Assembly (NCBI RefSeq): GCF_016864375.1
Contig: NZ_CP069355.1
Location: 806,001 to 870,000 of the forward strand
DNA from: Microvirga sp. VF16
GTDB lineage: Bacteria > Pseudomonadota > Alphaproteobacteria > Rhizobiales > Beijerinckiaceae
DNA: 64,000 nucleotides
Reading direction: 5' to 3'
Below, one piece after another: positions 18,268-26,642 of the stretch (positions within the stretch are counted from its first letter, which is position 1; each line of letters opens with the position of its first letter). The translations under genes and the position numbers were made by a program. Below the pieces are notes generated by a model. The model saw nothing but the letters and a program-made list of their open reading frames with translations. It had not been told where the DNA came from and did no database searches.

Positions 18268-19272
18268 CCATGCGTACGAACCGTCTCTTCACTGTCATTG
18301 ACTCCCACACCGCCGGGCATCCTACCCGCGTGGTCACGGCAGGTATCCCTCCGCTGCCTGGGCAATCCGTCCGCGAGCAGCGGGATTACTTCCGCGAGCA
18401 CCATGACGAGTTGAGGGGGCTGTTGCTTCACGAACCGCGCGGGCATGCCGCCATGGCGGCGGCGGTGCCCGTGCCTTCCCGGGAGGCGGATCGGGGGCTG
18501 TTCTTCGTCTTCTCGTACAGCTATGCCGACATGTGCGGCCACGCCACGATCGGCTATGTCGCCAGTCTTGCGGCCATGGGCGCGCTGCCGTCGAATTTCG
18601 AGCAGAACGGCATGTCCATTGAGACCCCGGCCGGCATCGTCCATGTGACCGGCACATTCGAGGCTGACCGTCTTACATCCGTCGTGCTGCGCAACGTTCC
18701 CTCCTTCGTGACCGAGGCTGACATCACCGTCGAGGCCGAGGGCCTCGGCACGGTCACCTGCGATATCGCCTATGGTGGGATCGTGTATGCGCTGGTGGAT
18801 GCAAGCCAGGTCGATCTTCCCTTCGACATCGGCCACGCCAACCAATGGTGCCGTGCGGGTGTGGCCATCAAGGAAGCGCTCAACGGCCGCAGCAAAGCTC
18901 CCTCGCAGGTCAGCAGCGTGCTGTTCCACCAGGCCATTGAGGGCGGATCCCGCCATCTGGTGATCTTGGCCGGCAACAAGTTCGACCGCTCGCCCTGCGG
19001 CACCGGCACCTCCGCGCGTCTGGCCCAGCTCCACGTCCGTGGAGAGTTGGCGGAGGGCGCGCCCTACCGGGCCGAGAACATTCTCGGCGTCCCTTTCGCG
19101 GCCAAGGTCGTCGGCGTGTCTGAGGGTAAGGACGGCCAGCCTGCCGTGATCCCGGAGATCCGCGGCATGGCTCATGTCAGTGCATTTTCCACTCTGGTGC
19201 TGGAAGCGGACGATCCGCTGCCGGCTGGTTTCCTTCCCGGCTGAGGGAGAACGCCATGAAATTCGACCTGTC
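18268..19272. repeat. Exact 1005-bp direct repeat, copy 1
   Basis: From CC-ATG of the epimerase gene to the sixth codon of the next permease gene, this segment is identical to 31389-32393 in every base I compared. The copies diverge immediately on both sides (G versus C at the left, A versus C at the right). Because copy 1 ends inside a working permease gene while copy 2 carries that gene start as useless debris, copy 1 is likely the source. Confidence 0.9.
18270..19244 (+). CDS. Proline racemase-family epimerase (probable 4-hydroxyproline 2-epimerase), copy 1
   Basis: A 324-residue cytoplasmic enzyme of the proline racemase family. Both catalytic cysteines are present: C89 in ADMCGHATIG and C243 in DRSPCGTGTSA. 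That pair defines racemases/epimerases; trans-3-hydroxyproline dehydratases have Thr in the second site. In the hydroxyproline pathway this enzyme turns trans-4-hydroxy-L-proline into cis-4-hydroxy-D-proline. It sits 5 bases after the binding protein gene and 11 bases before the permease gene. The whole gene plus the first codons of the permease is repeated base for base at 31389-32393. Proline racemase is the main alternative specificity. Confidence 0.85.
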   Translation: MRTNRLFTVIDSHTAGHPTRVVTAGIPPLPGQSVREQRDYFREHHDELRGLLLHEPRGHAAMAAAVPVPSREADRGLFFVFSYSYADMCGHATIGYVASLAAMGALPSNFEQNGMSIETPAGIVHVTGTFEADRLTSVVLRNVPSFVTEADITVEAEGLGTVTCDIAYGGIVYALVDASQVDLPFDIGHANQWCRAGVAIKEALNGRSKAPSQVSSVLFHQAIEGGSRHLVILAGNKFDRSPCGTGTSARLAQLHVRGELAEGAPYRAENILGVPFAAKVVGVSEGKDGQPAVIPEIRGMAHVSAFSTLVLEADDPLPAGFLPG

Positions 19273-19909
19273 ACTCGTCCTACAAAATTGGGACCTGCTG
19301 GCCTTTGGCCTGCTCGTCACCCTGAAATACACCGTCTATACCTGCGCGATCGGCCTCGTGATCGGCCTCTTCGTGGCGCTGCTTCAGCTCACGCCCTGGG
19401 GCCCAGTGCGCTGGATCGGCCGCATCTGGGTGGAGTTCTTCCGCAACATACCGCTGCTGGTGCTGCTGCTGTGGACCTATTATGCCATGCCGATTTTCCT
19501 TCAGATCCAGATCAGCAAGGAAACGGCGGGAATCCTCGGGCTCGGATTCTATGCCAGCGGCTTCTATGCTGAGATCCTGCGCGCTGGTGTCCAATCCATT
19601 GACCGTGGCCAAACCGACGCCGCTGTGGTGCTGGGTATGAGCTATCTCCAGCGCATGAGGCGGATCATCCTGCCGCAAGCCTTGCGCCGCATGGTGCCGC
19701 CGTTGATGGGCCAGACGATCATGCAGCTCAAGAACACCACGCTGCTCTCCGTGCTGACCATCCCCGACCTGTTGTACCAAGCGGGCTACATCTCCAGCAC
19801 CACCTATCGGCCGATGGAGGTCTACACCGTGATCGGCATTCTCTTCATCCTCATCCTGTTCCCCCTAAGCGCCCTTTCGCGCCGGTTTGAGCGCAAGGAG
19901 GCCGCGTGA
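19256..19909 (+). CDS. Polar amino acid ABC transporter permease
   Basis: A 217-residue inner-membrane permease of the His/Glu/Gln/Arg type. About five membrane segments are visible, starting with LLAFGLLVTLKYTVYTCAIG, and the EAA-like coupling loop RGQTDAAVVLGMSYLQRMRR followed by IILPQALRRMVPPL is clear. GAGGGAGAA precedes ATG 19256. The TGA stop overlaps the start of the ATPase gene. It should act as a homodimer, since only one permease gene is present in this operon, taking ligand from the binding protein at 17422. Confidence 0.9.
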   Translation: MKFDLSLVLQNWDLLAFGLLVTLKYTVYTCAIGLVIGLFVALLQLTPWGPVRWIGRIWVEFFRNIPLLVLLLWTYYAMPIFLQIQISKETAGILGLGFYASGFYAEILRAGVQSIDRGQTDAAVVLGMSYLQRMRRIILPQALRRMVPPLMGQTIMQLKNTTLLSVLTIPDLLYQAGYISSTTYRPMEVYTVIGILFILILFPLSALSRRFERKEAA

Positions 19910-20757
19910 TGACCGCAACATCCAAAGACGTCGTCCTGAGCGTACGCGGAATCGAGAAGTCCTTCGGTACCCAGCATGTGCTGCGCGGCGTCGACCTCGA
20001 CGTGCATCGCGGCGAGGTGGTCTGCCTGATCGGCGCCAGCGGCTCGGGCAAGACCTCGCTGCTGCGCTGCATGAACCTGTTGCTGGAGCCCGATCAGGGC
20101 GAGGTCGTCATCGAGGGTGCGCCCCTGTTCCGCCACACCAAGGCCGGGCGGCTGAAGCTGTCCAGCGCGCAGGTCAGCGCCGTGCGCATCAAGACCGGCA
20201 TGGTGTTCCAGAATTTCAATCTGTTCCCCCACCGCACCGCGCTGGAGAACATCATCGAAGCCCCAATGGTGGTGAAGAAAGAGCCGCGCGCCGAGGCTGA
20301 GGCACGAGCGCGCGAACTCCTCGCCCGCATGGGCCTTCCCGCCGCCGGGCACAAATACCCATCACAACTGTCCGGAGGCCAGCAGCAGCGCGTTGCCATC
20401 GCTCGCGCGCTCGCCATGCAGCCCACCATCATGCTGTTCGACGAGCCGACCTCGGCGCTGGATCCGGAACTGGTGGGCGAAGTGCTCGCCGCCATCCGCC
20501 AGCTCGCGGCTGAGGGCATGACGATGGTCATCGTCACCCACGAGATTGGCTTCGCCTATGAGTTGGCCGATCGGGTGGTCTTCATGGACCAAGGCGTGGT
20601 GGCTGCCAGTGGCCCTCCGCGCGAACTCCTGCTGTCGGGTGCCAACCCGAGGCTTGCGGCCTTCGTCAGCCGCTTCACGGAGCAGGCCCGTCTTCTCAGT
20701 CCCCTCGTGGCTGCGGCCACGCACATCCCTCCAACCACGTCTCTTGCACAAGGATAG
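19909..20757 (+). CDS. Polar amino acid ABC transporter ATP-binding protein
   Basis: An ABC ATPase of about 282 residues. Walker A GASGSGKTS, Q-loop FQNFNLFPHRTALEN, signature LSGGQQQRVAIARALAMQP and Walker B IMLFDEPTSALD are all intact, with the switch His in VIVTHEIGF. The ATG at 19909 overlaps the permease stop; the GTG two codons earlier in the frame is an alternative. A C-terminal stretch of about 25 residues after FVSRF is longer than usual. It powers uptake with the two preceding transporter parts. Confidence 0.9.
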   Translation: MTATSKDVVLSVRGIEKSFGTQHVLRGVDLDVHRGEVVCLIGASGSGKTSLLRCMNLLLEPDQGEVVIEGAPLFRHTKAGRLKLSSAQVSAVRIKTGMVFQNFNLFPHRTALENIIEAPMVVKKEPRAEAEARARELLARMGLPAAGHKYPSQLSGGQQQRVAIARALAMQPTIMLFDEPTSALDPELVGEVLAAIRQLAAEGMTMVIVTHEIGFAYELADRVVFMDQGVVAASGPPRELLLSGANPRLAAFVSRFTEQARLLSPLVAAATHIPPTTSLAQG

Positions 20758-20763
20758 AAAATC

Positions 20764-21663
20764 ATGGCCAATGTAAACTGGAGTGGCATCTTCCCCGTTC
20801 TCGTGACCCCCTTCGATGCCGATGGCTCGATCAACGAGACCCGGTACAAGGAACTCATCGATGATGCCATTGCCAACGGCGCACAGGGCGTGGTGGCAGC
20901 CGGAAGCACCGGCGAGTTCTATGCCCTCACCAAGGATGAGCGCGCCCGCCTCTACAAGCTGACTGTCAACCATGCAGCGGGCCGCGTGCCCGTGCTGGCG
21001 GGCGTTGCCGACCTGCGGGTCGAGGATGTCCTGGAAGCGTGCCAGTCCGCCGTCGCCGCAGGCTGCGCAGGCGGAATGATCCTGCCGCCGATCTACGCCA
21101 TGCCGAGCCCGCGTGAGATCATTGCCTTCTTCGAGTACATCTCCCGCAATACCCCGCTGCCGCTGATGCTCTACAATAGCCCGCGCCGCGCCGGCGTCGA
21201 CATCACCCCAGCGCTGGTGGAGCAACTCTCGGCCCTACCGACCGTAGTTGCCATCAAGGACAGCTCGGGTGCCATCACCCAAGTGAGCGAACTCGTGCAG
21301 CGCGTCGGTGACAAGCTCCGTGTATTCGTCGGCTACGAGACCATGATCGTGCCAGCCCGCGCCGTTGGCGCCCACGGTGTCATCGCCATGGCACACCAGA
21401 TTGCAGGCCCCCTGATCCGCGACTACTGGGACAAGGCACTCACCGGAGACAAGGCAGTCGAGGACCTCGGCCGTGATGTATTCGCCTTCTACCGCTGCTT
21501 CCAGTCTGGCGCCTATTACGCAGCCATCAAGGAGACCATGAGCCAACTCGGCCGCGATGCCGGTGGCCCACGCTTGCCGCTGCTGCCACTCGCAGACGAG
21601 CAGAAAGCCGCGATCTCCAAGATCATCGCCGATGCAGGCCTTGTCCGTTGGGCCAAGGGCTGA
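20764..21663 (+). CDS. DapA-family protein, probable pyrroline-4-hydroxy-2-carboxylate deaminase
   Basis: A 299-residue (beta/alpha)8 lyase of the dihydrodipicolinate synthase family. The Schiff-base lysine is K165 (VVAIKDSSG), the shared tyrosine Y137 (LMLYNSP), and the substrate loop GSTGEFYALT is at residues 47-56. In hydroxyproline degradation a family member (HypD) deaminates and dehydrates 1-pyrroline-4-hydroxy-2-carboxylate to 2-oxoglutarate semialdehyde. The neighbours, two epimerases and a semialdehyde-type dehydrogenase, fit that job much better than lysine synthesis. AAGGATAGAAAATC precedes the ATG. Other DapA-like activities such as ketodeoxysugar dehydratase are less likely here. 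Confidence 0.75.
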   Translation: MANVNWSGIFPVLVTPFDADGSINETRYKELIDDAIANGAQGVVAAGSTGEFYALTKDERARLYKLTVNHAAGRVPVLAGVADLRVEDVLEACQSAVAAGCAGGMILPPIYAMPSPREIIAFFEYISRNTPLPLMLYNSPRRAGVDITPALVEQLSALPTVVAIKDSSGAITQVSELVQRVGDKLRVFVGYETMIVPARAVGAHGVIAMAHQIAGPLIRDYWDKALTGDKAVEDLGRDVFAFYRCFQSGAYYAAIKETMSQLGRDAGGPRLPLLPLADEQKAAISKIIADAGLVRWAKG

Positions 21664-21678
21664 GCCAAGGTCGGACCT

Positions 21679-22689
21679 ATGCGCTCCAAGCTCATAATCC
21701 AAGGAATTGACGCTCATACGGAGGGATGTCCCATTCGGGTCATCACCTCCGGCGCGGGCTATCTTCCCGGCAAGACGATGGTGGAAAAGCGCGCCGCGTT
21801 GATGGCTCGCGACGAGTTCCGTCGACTCGTGATCTTCGAGCCGCGCGGCAGCTTCAACATGTGCGCTGCCGTGTTGGTGGAGCCTACAAGCGAGGGCGCC
21901 GACATTGGCATGCTGATCATGGAGCCGGATACCTATCCGCCCATGTGCGGCCACTGTGCCATTGGCGTCGCCACCGTTGCGGTGGAGACCGGCCTCGTTC
22001 CGTCGCAGGAAGGGGACAACATCGTCAAGCTCGACACGCCAGCGGGCGTCGTGCCCGCTCGGGTCCGGGTCGAGCGCGGCCGAACCGTTTCGGTCACCTT
22101 GGAGATGCCGACGTCGTTCCTCTACCAGGACGACGTCGTGATCGAGACGCCGAACCGCGGCTCGATCACGGGTGCGATCGCCTTCGGCGGCGATTTCTAC
22201 TTCATCGCCGACGCGGGCCAGTTCGGCCTTTCTCTGAAGTCCGAGGAAGCCTGGGCCATCGTCGAAGCCGCCAACGAGATCCGCGCAGGCCTCTCGGCCG
22301 TCTCGGTGCAGCACCCGGAACAGGCGCACATCAATGAAATCTACCAGATCGAACTGACCGCGCCACCGCTCACTCCGGAGGGTGATGGCCGCAACGTGGT
22401 CATCTGCCCGCCACAGGTCATTGATCGCTCGCCCTGCGGCACCGGCACGGCCTCGCGCATGGCCTATCTCGCTGCCACCGGCAAGCTCAAGGTGGGTGAC
22501 ACATTCGCCCACGAGGGCATCCTCTCCACGCGCATGATCGGCACGGTCGTTTCCGAGGTCGAGATGACCGGCGGCTACAAGGCCATCAAATGCACGGTTG
22601 CGGGCCGCGCCTACATCACCGGCTCGTTCCAGTACTACCTCGACCCAGAGGACCCATTCCCGGCGGGCTTCCGTCTCACGGGCGTCTGA
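21679..22689 (+). CDS. Proline racemase-family epimerase, second type
   Basis: A 336-residue member of the proline racemase family, clearly diverged from the gene at 18270. Catalytic cysteines are C90 (PPMCGHCAIG) and C253 (DRSPCGTGTAS), so it is an epimerase or racemase by family rules rather than a dehydratase. It starts 15 bases after the deaminase gene. Having two unlike epimerases in one operon suggests a second substrate, for example proline itself or a different hydroxyproline isomer, but the sequence does not say which. Alternatively one of them may act on the import product of the transporter and the other on a peptide-derived isomer. Confidence 0.8.
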   Translation: MRSKLIIQGIDAHTEGCPIRVITSGAGYLPGKTMVEKRAALMARDEFRRLVIFEPRGSFNMCAAVLVEPTSEGADIGMLIMEPDTYPPMCGHCAIGVATVAVETGLVPSQEGDNIVKLDTPAGVVPARVRVERGRTVSVTLEMPTSFLYQDDVVIETPNRGSITGAIAFGGDFYFIADAGQFGLSLKSEEAWAIVEAANEIRAGLSAVSVQHPEQAHINEIYQIELTAPPLTPEGDGRNVVICPPQVIDRSPCGTGTASRMAYLAATGKLKVGDTFAHEGILSTRMIGTVVSEVEMTGGYKAIKCTVAGRAYITGSFQYYLDPEDPFPAGFRLTGV

Positions 22690-22719
22690 GTGCACCGTCC
22701 CCAATCCAAGGAATAAGAC

Positions 22720-24153
22720 ATGTATACCAAACTAGCTCTCCTCATCGACGGCGAATGGATCGAAGAAACCAATGCGGGGAGTGAACCCGTTCTCAATCCC
22801 GCCACGGAACAGTCCCTCGGTACACTGCCCCATGCCGGAAAGGCCGAGCTCGACCGCGCACTCGCGGCGGCAAACCGAGCCTTCGAGAGCTGGAAGCGCA
22901 CCTCGCCTTACGAGCGTGGCCAGATCCTGCGCCGCGCAGCCGACCTGATGCGCGAGCGGCTCGACCACATTGCCACCGTGCTGACGCTGGAGGAGGGCAA
23001 GACTCTCGCGGAAGCGAAGGGCGAGATCACCGCTGCGGCCGAGTTCTTCGACTGGTTCGCCGAAGAGGGGCGGCGCAGCTACGGTCGCGTCATCCCGGCG
23101 CGCCTGCCCGACATGCGCCAGACCGTCACCCAGGAGCCGGTTGGCCCCGTCGCCTGCTTCACGCCGTGGAACTTCCCGGCCGTGACGCCGGCGCGCAAGA
23201 TCGCCCCAGCTCTTGCCGCCGGATGCACCTGCATCATCAAGCCCGCCGAGGAAACGCCGGGCACCACGCTGGAGATGGCACGCGCGCTCACCGACGCCGG
23301 TCTGCCCAAGGGCGTGCTGAATGTGGTCTTCGGCGTTCCAGCGGAAGTCTCCGAATATCTCCTGCGCTCCCCAGTGATCCGCAAGATCTCGTTCACCGGA
23401 TCGACCCCGGTGGGGCGTCACCTCGCTCGCCTGGCAGGCGAGACCCTGACGCTCGCTACCATGGAACTCGGCGGCCACGCGCCGGTGATCGTGGCGAAGG
23501 ACGCCGACATCCGGCGCGCGGCGGAACTCTCCATGTCGATCAAGCTGCGCAACACTGGCCAGGTCTGCACCTCGCCGACCCGCTTCTTCGTGGAACGTCC
23601 GGCCTACGAGGAGTACCTTGAGCACGCTCGCGCCTTCGTCGGGAAGCAGGTGGTAGGCGACGGACTCCAAGCGGGCACCACCGTCGGTCCCGTTGCAAAC
23701 GCGCGCCGCGTCGCGGCCATGGATGACCTGATCTCCGATGCCTTGTCCCACAAGGCCCGGCTCATCGCTGGCGGTGAACGCCTGAAGGCACCAGGCCTGA
23801 TGTACGGACCGACCATCCTGGCGGACATGCCCGACCAAGCGAAGGCCATGACGCACGAACCGTTCGGCCCGCTTGCGCTGGTACAGCCCGTCGACGACAT
23901 TGAGCAAGCCCTCACACGGGCGAACTCGCTTCCCTACGGTCTTGCCGGCTATGCCTTCACCCGCTCCGCTGCGACCGCCAATCGCATCTCGGAGGAATTG
24001 GCTGTAGGGGTCATCGGCATCAACCAAATGGTGGTCACGATCCCCGAAACACCGTTTGGCGGCATTGGCGACAGCGGCTGGGGCCGCGAAGGCGGCATAG
24101 AGGGACTGGAAGCCTACACAGTCAAGAAATATGTCGGTCACCTTCAGATCTAA
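22720..24153 (+). CDS. Aldehyde dehydrogenase, probable 2-oxoglutarate semialdehyde dehydrogenase
   Basis: A 477-residue NAD(P)-dependent aldehyde dehydrogenase. The catalytic Cys283 (NTGQVCTSPTRF), general-base Glu249 (MELGGHAP) and the oxyanion Asn151 (TPWNFP) are all present, with the cofactor motif FTGSTPVG. In context it should oxidise 2-oxoglutarate semialdehyde to 2-oxoglutarate, the last step of hydroxyproline degradation. Succinate-semialdehyde dehydrogenase is the closest alternative, as the two groups share these motifs. It is the last gene of the operon and is followed 30 bases later by a strong terminator. A decayed tail of a similar gene lies at 33.9 kb. Confidence 0.85.
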   Translation: MYTKLALLIDGEWIEETNAGSEPVLNPATEQSLGTLPHAGKAELDRALAAANRAFESWKRTSPYERGQILRRAADLMRERLDHIATVLTLEEGKTLAEAKGEITAAAEFFDWFAEEGRRSYGRVIPARLPDMRQTVTQEPVGPVACFTPWNFPAVTPARKIAPALAAGCTCIIKPAEETPGTTLEMARALTDAGLPKGVLNVVFGVPAEVSEYLLRSPVIRKISFTGSTPVGRHLARLAGETLTLATMELGGHAPVIVAKDADIRRAAELSMSIKLRNTGQVCTSPTRFFVERPAYEEYLEHARAFVGKQVVGDGLQAGTTVGPVANARRVAAMDDLISDALSHKARLIAGGERLKAPGLMYGPTILADMPDQAKAMTHEPFGPLALVQPVDDIEQALTRANSLPYGLAGYAFTRSAATANRISEELAVGVIGINQMVVTIPETPFGGIGDSGWGREGGIEGLEAYTVKKYVGHLQI

Positions 24154-24183
24154 CGGTATCTATTGATCCGGACCGAAAACTGA

Positions 24184-24227
24184 AAAGAACGCTGACGACG
24201 GTGCACCCCGTCGTCAGCGTTCTTTTT
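24184..24227 (+). terminator. Intrinsic terminator of the hydroxyproline operon
   Basis: AAAGAACGCTGACGACG pairs perfectly with CGTCGTCAGCGTTCTTT (17 bp, 8-base loop) and continues into a run of T. Because the stem carries A on one side and T on the other, it can also work for the minus strand, where the RpiR gene ends at 24268. Confidence 0.9.
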
Positions 24228-24267
24228 GGAGCATACCATGCTGCCGCTCAGCGTGTATCTACAAGCT

Positions 24268-25146
24268 CTACTCTGACGACGCCTTCGACCTTAAAGAATT
24301 AAAGTAAAGGAGGTCAAACTGTTGCCACTGGCGCTCGGCGGCGGAAATGGCACTCTTGCTCTTGTCCGGATTTACCGCTGCCAGCTCGGCGCAAATCCCT
24401 TCGACGACACATATACTTGGAAGCAAGGACGGGAAATAGGACGCTCCCTCCGAGGGAACGACAAGCACTTGATCGGCAAGGTTCGCGATCGGGGAACCAA
24501 GTGCATCCGAAATCAAGTATACCTTGGCATGTTTCGCGCGAGCCTCGCGGGCAGCAGCGAGGGCCGTCTTATAAATGCGCCAGAAGGTGATCGGGATAAC
24601 GATATCCTCGGAGGTCAAGTCTCCAAGAGCATTGGCTATCGCGACAGCATCGTCAATCAATTCGCATCGGTACCCTGCGATTCCAGCGTTATGACAGAGG
24701 AGCCGGCCTGCGGCGGCATAGCTTCCCGAGGCAACGACAAGCCGGCGATTGGCACCCGCAATCGCTTGCGCAAAACGCCTGACGACATCCCGGTTAATAG
24801 TCTTCCGGATCGAAGCCAAATTTTCGATCTGTCGGTTAAGCGTTTCATCGAAAGGCTGTTCGCTCGCTTGGGCATCGTGAACTCCCACCAACTCCGGGGC
24901 AGTCAACAGCCCAAGGAAGCGTGCCCGGATCTCTTGACGCCACTCAGGCCACCCGGAAAAGCCCAAGCTTTGAGCAGCGCGCGTTACGGTTGCGCCATTG
25001 ACGCCCACAGCGGCCGCAAAATCGGTCGCGGACGCGTACGAGGCGAGTTCAGGATTGGCGATGGCTACATCAAGAACGTGTTGAATGGCTCTCGAGAAAG
25101 TGTGTCCATGCCCAAGCTCCCGCAACCACTCCTCAACTGACTGCAC
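24268..25146 (-). CDS. RpiR/MurR-family transcriptional regulator
   Basis: A 292-residue regulator with the N-terminal HTH_6 domain (ATDFAAAVGVNGATVTRAAQSLGFSGWPEW, given here as the family pattern at about residues 40-70) and a C-terminal SIS sugar-isomerase-like domain (LVVASGSYAAAGRLL, VIPITFWRIY). It starts at GTG 25146, with GGAGAG just upstream. Such proteins usually sense a phosphorylated or small metabolite and repress adjacent catabolic genes. It is divergent from the amidohydrolase-Liv operon, and repeated TTTTTTGCAGAA motifs lie between them, so it probably controls that operon and itself. Confidence 0.85.
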   Translation of the reverse strand: MQSVEEWLRELGHGHTFSRAIQHVLDVAIANPELASYASATDFAAAVGVNGATVTRAAQSLGFSGWPEWRQEIRARFLGLLTAPELVGVHDAQASEQPFDETLNRQIENLASIRKTINRDVVRRFAQAIAGANRRLVVASGSYAAAGRLLCHNAGIAGYRCELIDDAVAIANALGDLTSEDIVIPITFWRIYKTALAAAREARAKHAKVYLISDALGSPIANLADQVLVVPSEGASYFPSLLPSICVVEGICAELAAVNPDKSKSAISAAERQWQQFDLLYFNSLRSKASSE

Positions 25147-25160
25147 CAGACCACTCTCCG

Positions 25161-25212
25161 TTTTTTGCAGAATTTTTTGCAGAATGCCCTTTTTTGGCTA
25201 CACTTCTGCAAA
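25161..25212. promoter_or_regulatory. Tandem and inverted TTTTGCAGAA repeats, candidate RpiR operator
   Basis: TTTTTTGCAGAA occurs twice head to tail (25161-25172 and 25173-25184) and its inverse TTCTGCAAA follows at 25204-25212. The set starts 15 bases upstream of the RpiR start and precedes the divergent amidohydrolase operon. Spacing of 12 bases between the direct copies is about one helical turn. Confidence 0.6.
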
Positions 25213-25348
25213 TAACTATGCAAGTCTCTCTGCCACGCCTAGGTAACTACATGAAAATCTTAGCAGAGTCTCTCCATGGAGACTTCTGCGTAGCCACGCT
25301 TGCCCACGTTCATCGGCGTCTGCCGACGTGCCACCCAAGGTTTCGCTA

Positions 25349-26584
25349 ATGTCTAGCTACTTGTTCAAGAACGCCCGCATTGTGGACGGCAGTGCGACCG
25401 AGCCAACTGAGCCAATGCAAGTGCTCGTCGAGCACGGCCACATCCGTGAAGTCAGCAGGGAGGTCACCGCCTCGGCCGAGGAGATCATCGATCTCTCGGG
25501 AAAGGTATTGATGCCTGGCCTGATTGATTGCCATGTTCATACCATCGCTGTGTTGGCTTCGCTGGCTCGGAATGCCGAGCTACCCGACTCTCTAGTCACT
25601 GCCCGGGCTTCGCTGGTTATGCGAGGCATGCTCATGAGGGGCTTCACGACTGTCCGAGACGTTGGTGGGGCCGATATCGGTTTGAAGCGGTCTGTCGAAG
25701 AGGGAATTTTCCTAGCGCCACGCCTGATCATCTCGGGCAAGGCCTTGAGTCAAACCGGCGGACATTGCGATTTTCGGGGTCGTTATGATACCCGCCCTCC
25801 GATCCGCTCAGGGTTTCCTCTTGGAGCTCTCGGCAGGCTTTGCGATGGCGTCCCAGAAGTTCGGCGGGCGGCACGCGAGGAGATCAAGGGTGGTGCCGAT
25901 TTCGTAAAGATCATGGCGAGCGGTGGCGCCGGTTCCCCCACTGATCCCATTCACTTCTTCGGCTTCTCCCGCGAGGAACTGAGCGCCATCGTGGAAGAGG
26001 CGCAGAGCGCCGGAACCTACGTCTCGGCTCATCTCTATACGGATCCCGCCATCCGCCGTTGCGTCGAGGCTGGCGTGCACTCATTGGAACATTGCAATCT
26101 CATCGAGCCGGAAACGGCCAGGTTTGCAGCAAGCCAGGGCGCCGTTGCCGTTCCGACCCTCGTCACCTACGAAGCACTGGCGAAAGAGGGTGCCGGCTAC
26201 GGTTATCCGGCCGAAGCGGTCGCCAAGGTTGAGGATGTCCGGGTCGCGGGCATGAAGTCGCTGGCCATCATGAAGGAAGCCGGACTGCCTATGGCATACG
26301 GCTCGGACCTTCTTGCCGAAATGCACCGCCATCAATCCGAGGAATTCGTCATTCGCGGGAGGGTTCTACCCGCCCATGAAGTCATTGCTTCCGCCACTTC
26401 AGTAGCTGCCAAACTCTGCCGACTGGAAGGCAAGATCGGAACCATCGCCCCTGGTGCATTCGCCGACCTGATCGTCGTCGACGGTAACCCGCTCGATGAC
26501 CTGTCGCTCCTTACCCATCAGGGCAGACACATGCCGCTCATCATGCGCGAAGGAGTGATCGTCAAGAGAGAAAGTCTGAACTGA
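25349..26584 (+). CDS. Metal-dependent amidohydrolase (prolidase/imidazolonepropionase-like)
   Basis: A 411-residue member of the amidohydrolase superfamily (M38-like). Metal-binding residues are in place: H62 and H64 in DCHVHT, K187 in DFVKIMASGG (the usual carboxylated lysine), H228 in SAHLYT, H248 in HSLEHCN and D320 in YGSDLL. That set fits a binuclear centre, as in bacterial Xaa-Pro or Xaa-Arg/Lys dipeptidases and related cyclic-amide hydrolases. I start at ATG 25349, which fits the family opening (YLFKNARIVDG), rather than GTG 25328. No signal peptide, so cytoplasmic. It heads the Liv-type transport operon, whose substrate it presumably hydrolyses; the identity of that substrate is not visible. 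Confidence 0.8.
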   Translation: MSSYLFKNARIVDGSATEPTEPMQVLVEHGHIREVSREVTASAEEIIDLSGKVLMPGLIDCHVHTIAVLASLARNAELPDSLVTARASLVMRGMLMRGFTTVRDVGGADIGLKRSVEEGIFLAPRLIISGKALSQTGGHCDFRGRYDTRPPIRSGFPLGALGRLCDGVPEVRRAAREEIKGGADFVKIMASGGAGSPTDPIHFFGFSREELSAIVEEAQSAGTYVSAHLYTDPAIRRCVEAGVHSLEHCNLIEPETARFAASQGAVAVPTLVTYEALAKEGAGYGYPAEAVAKVEDVRVAGMKSLAIMKEAGLPMAYGSDLLAEMHRHQSEEFVIRGRVLPAHEVIASATSVAAKLCRLEGKIGTIAPGAFADLIVVDGNPLDDLSLLTHQGRHMPLIMREGVIVKRESLN

Positions 26585-26642
26585 CGCTGGAACAAACCGA
26601 TCCTGGCACCGAAACCAACCAATCAAAAAGAGGGAAATCACT

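Noticed and set aside
21235..22704. A 489-codon minus-strand frame
   Set aside because: Opposite the second epimerase gene and part of the deaminase gene; no motif.
22732..24141. A 469-codon minus-strand frame
   Set aside because: Exactly antisense to the aldehyde dehydrogenase gene; no domain features.
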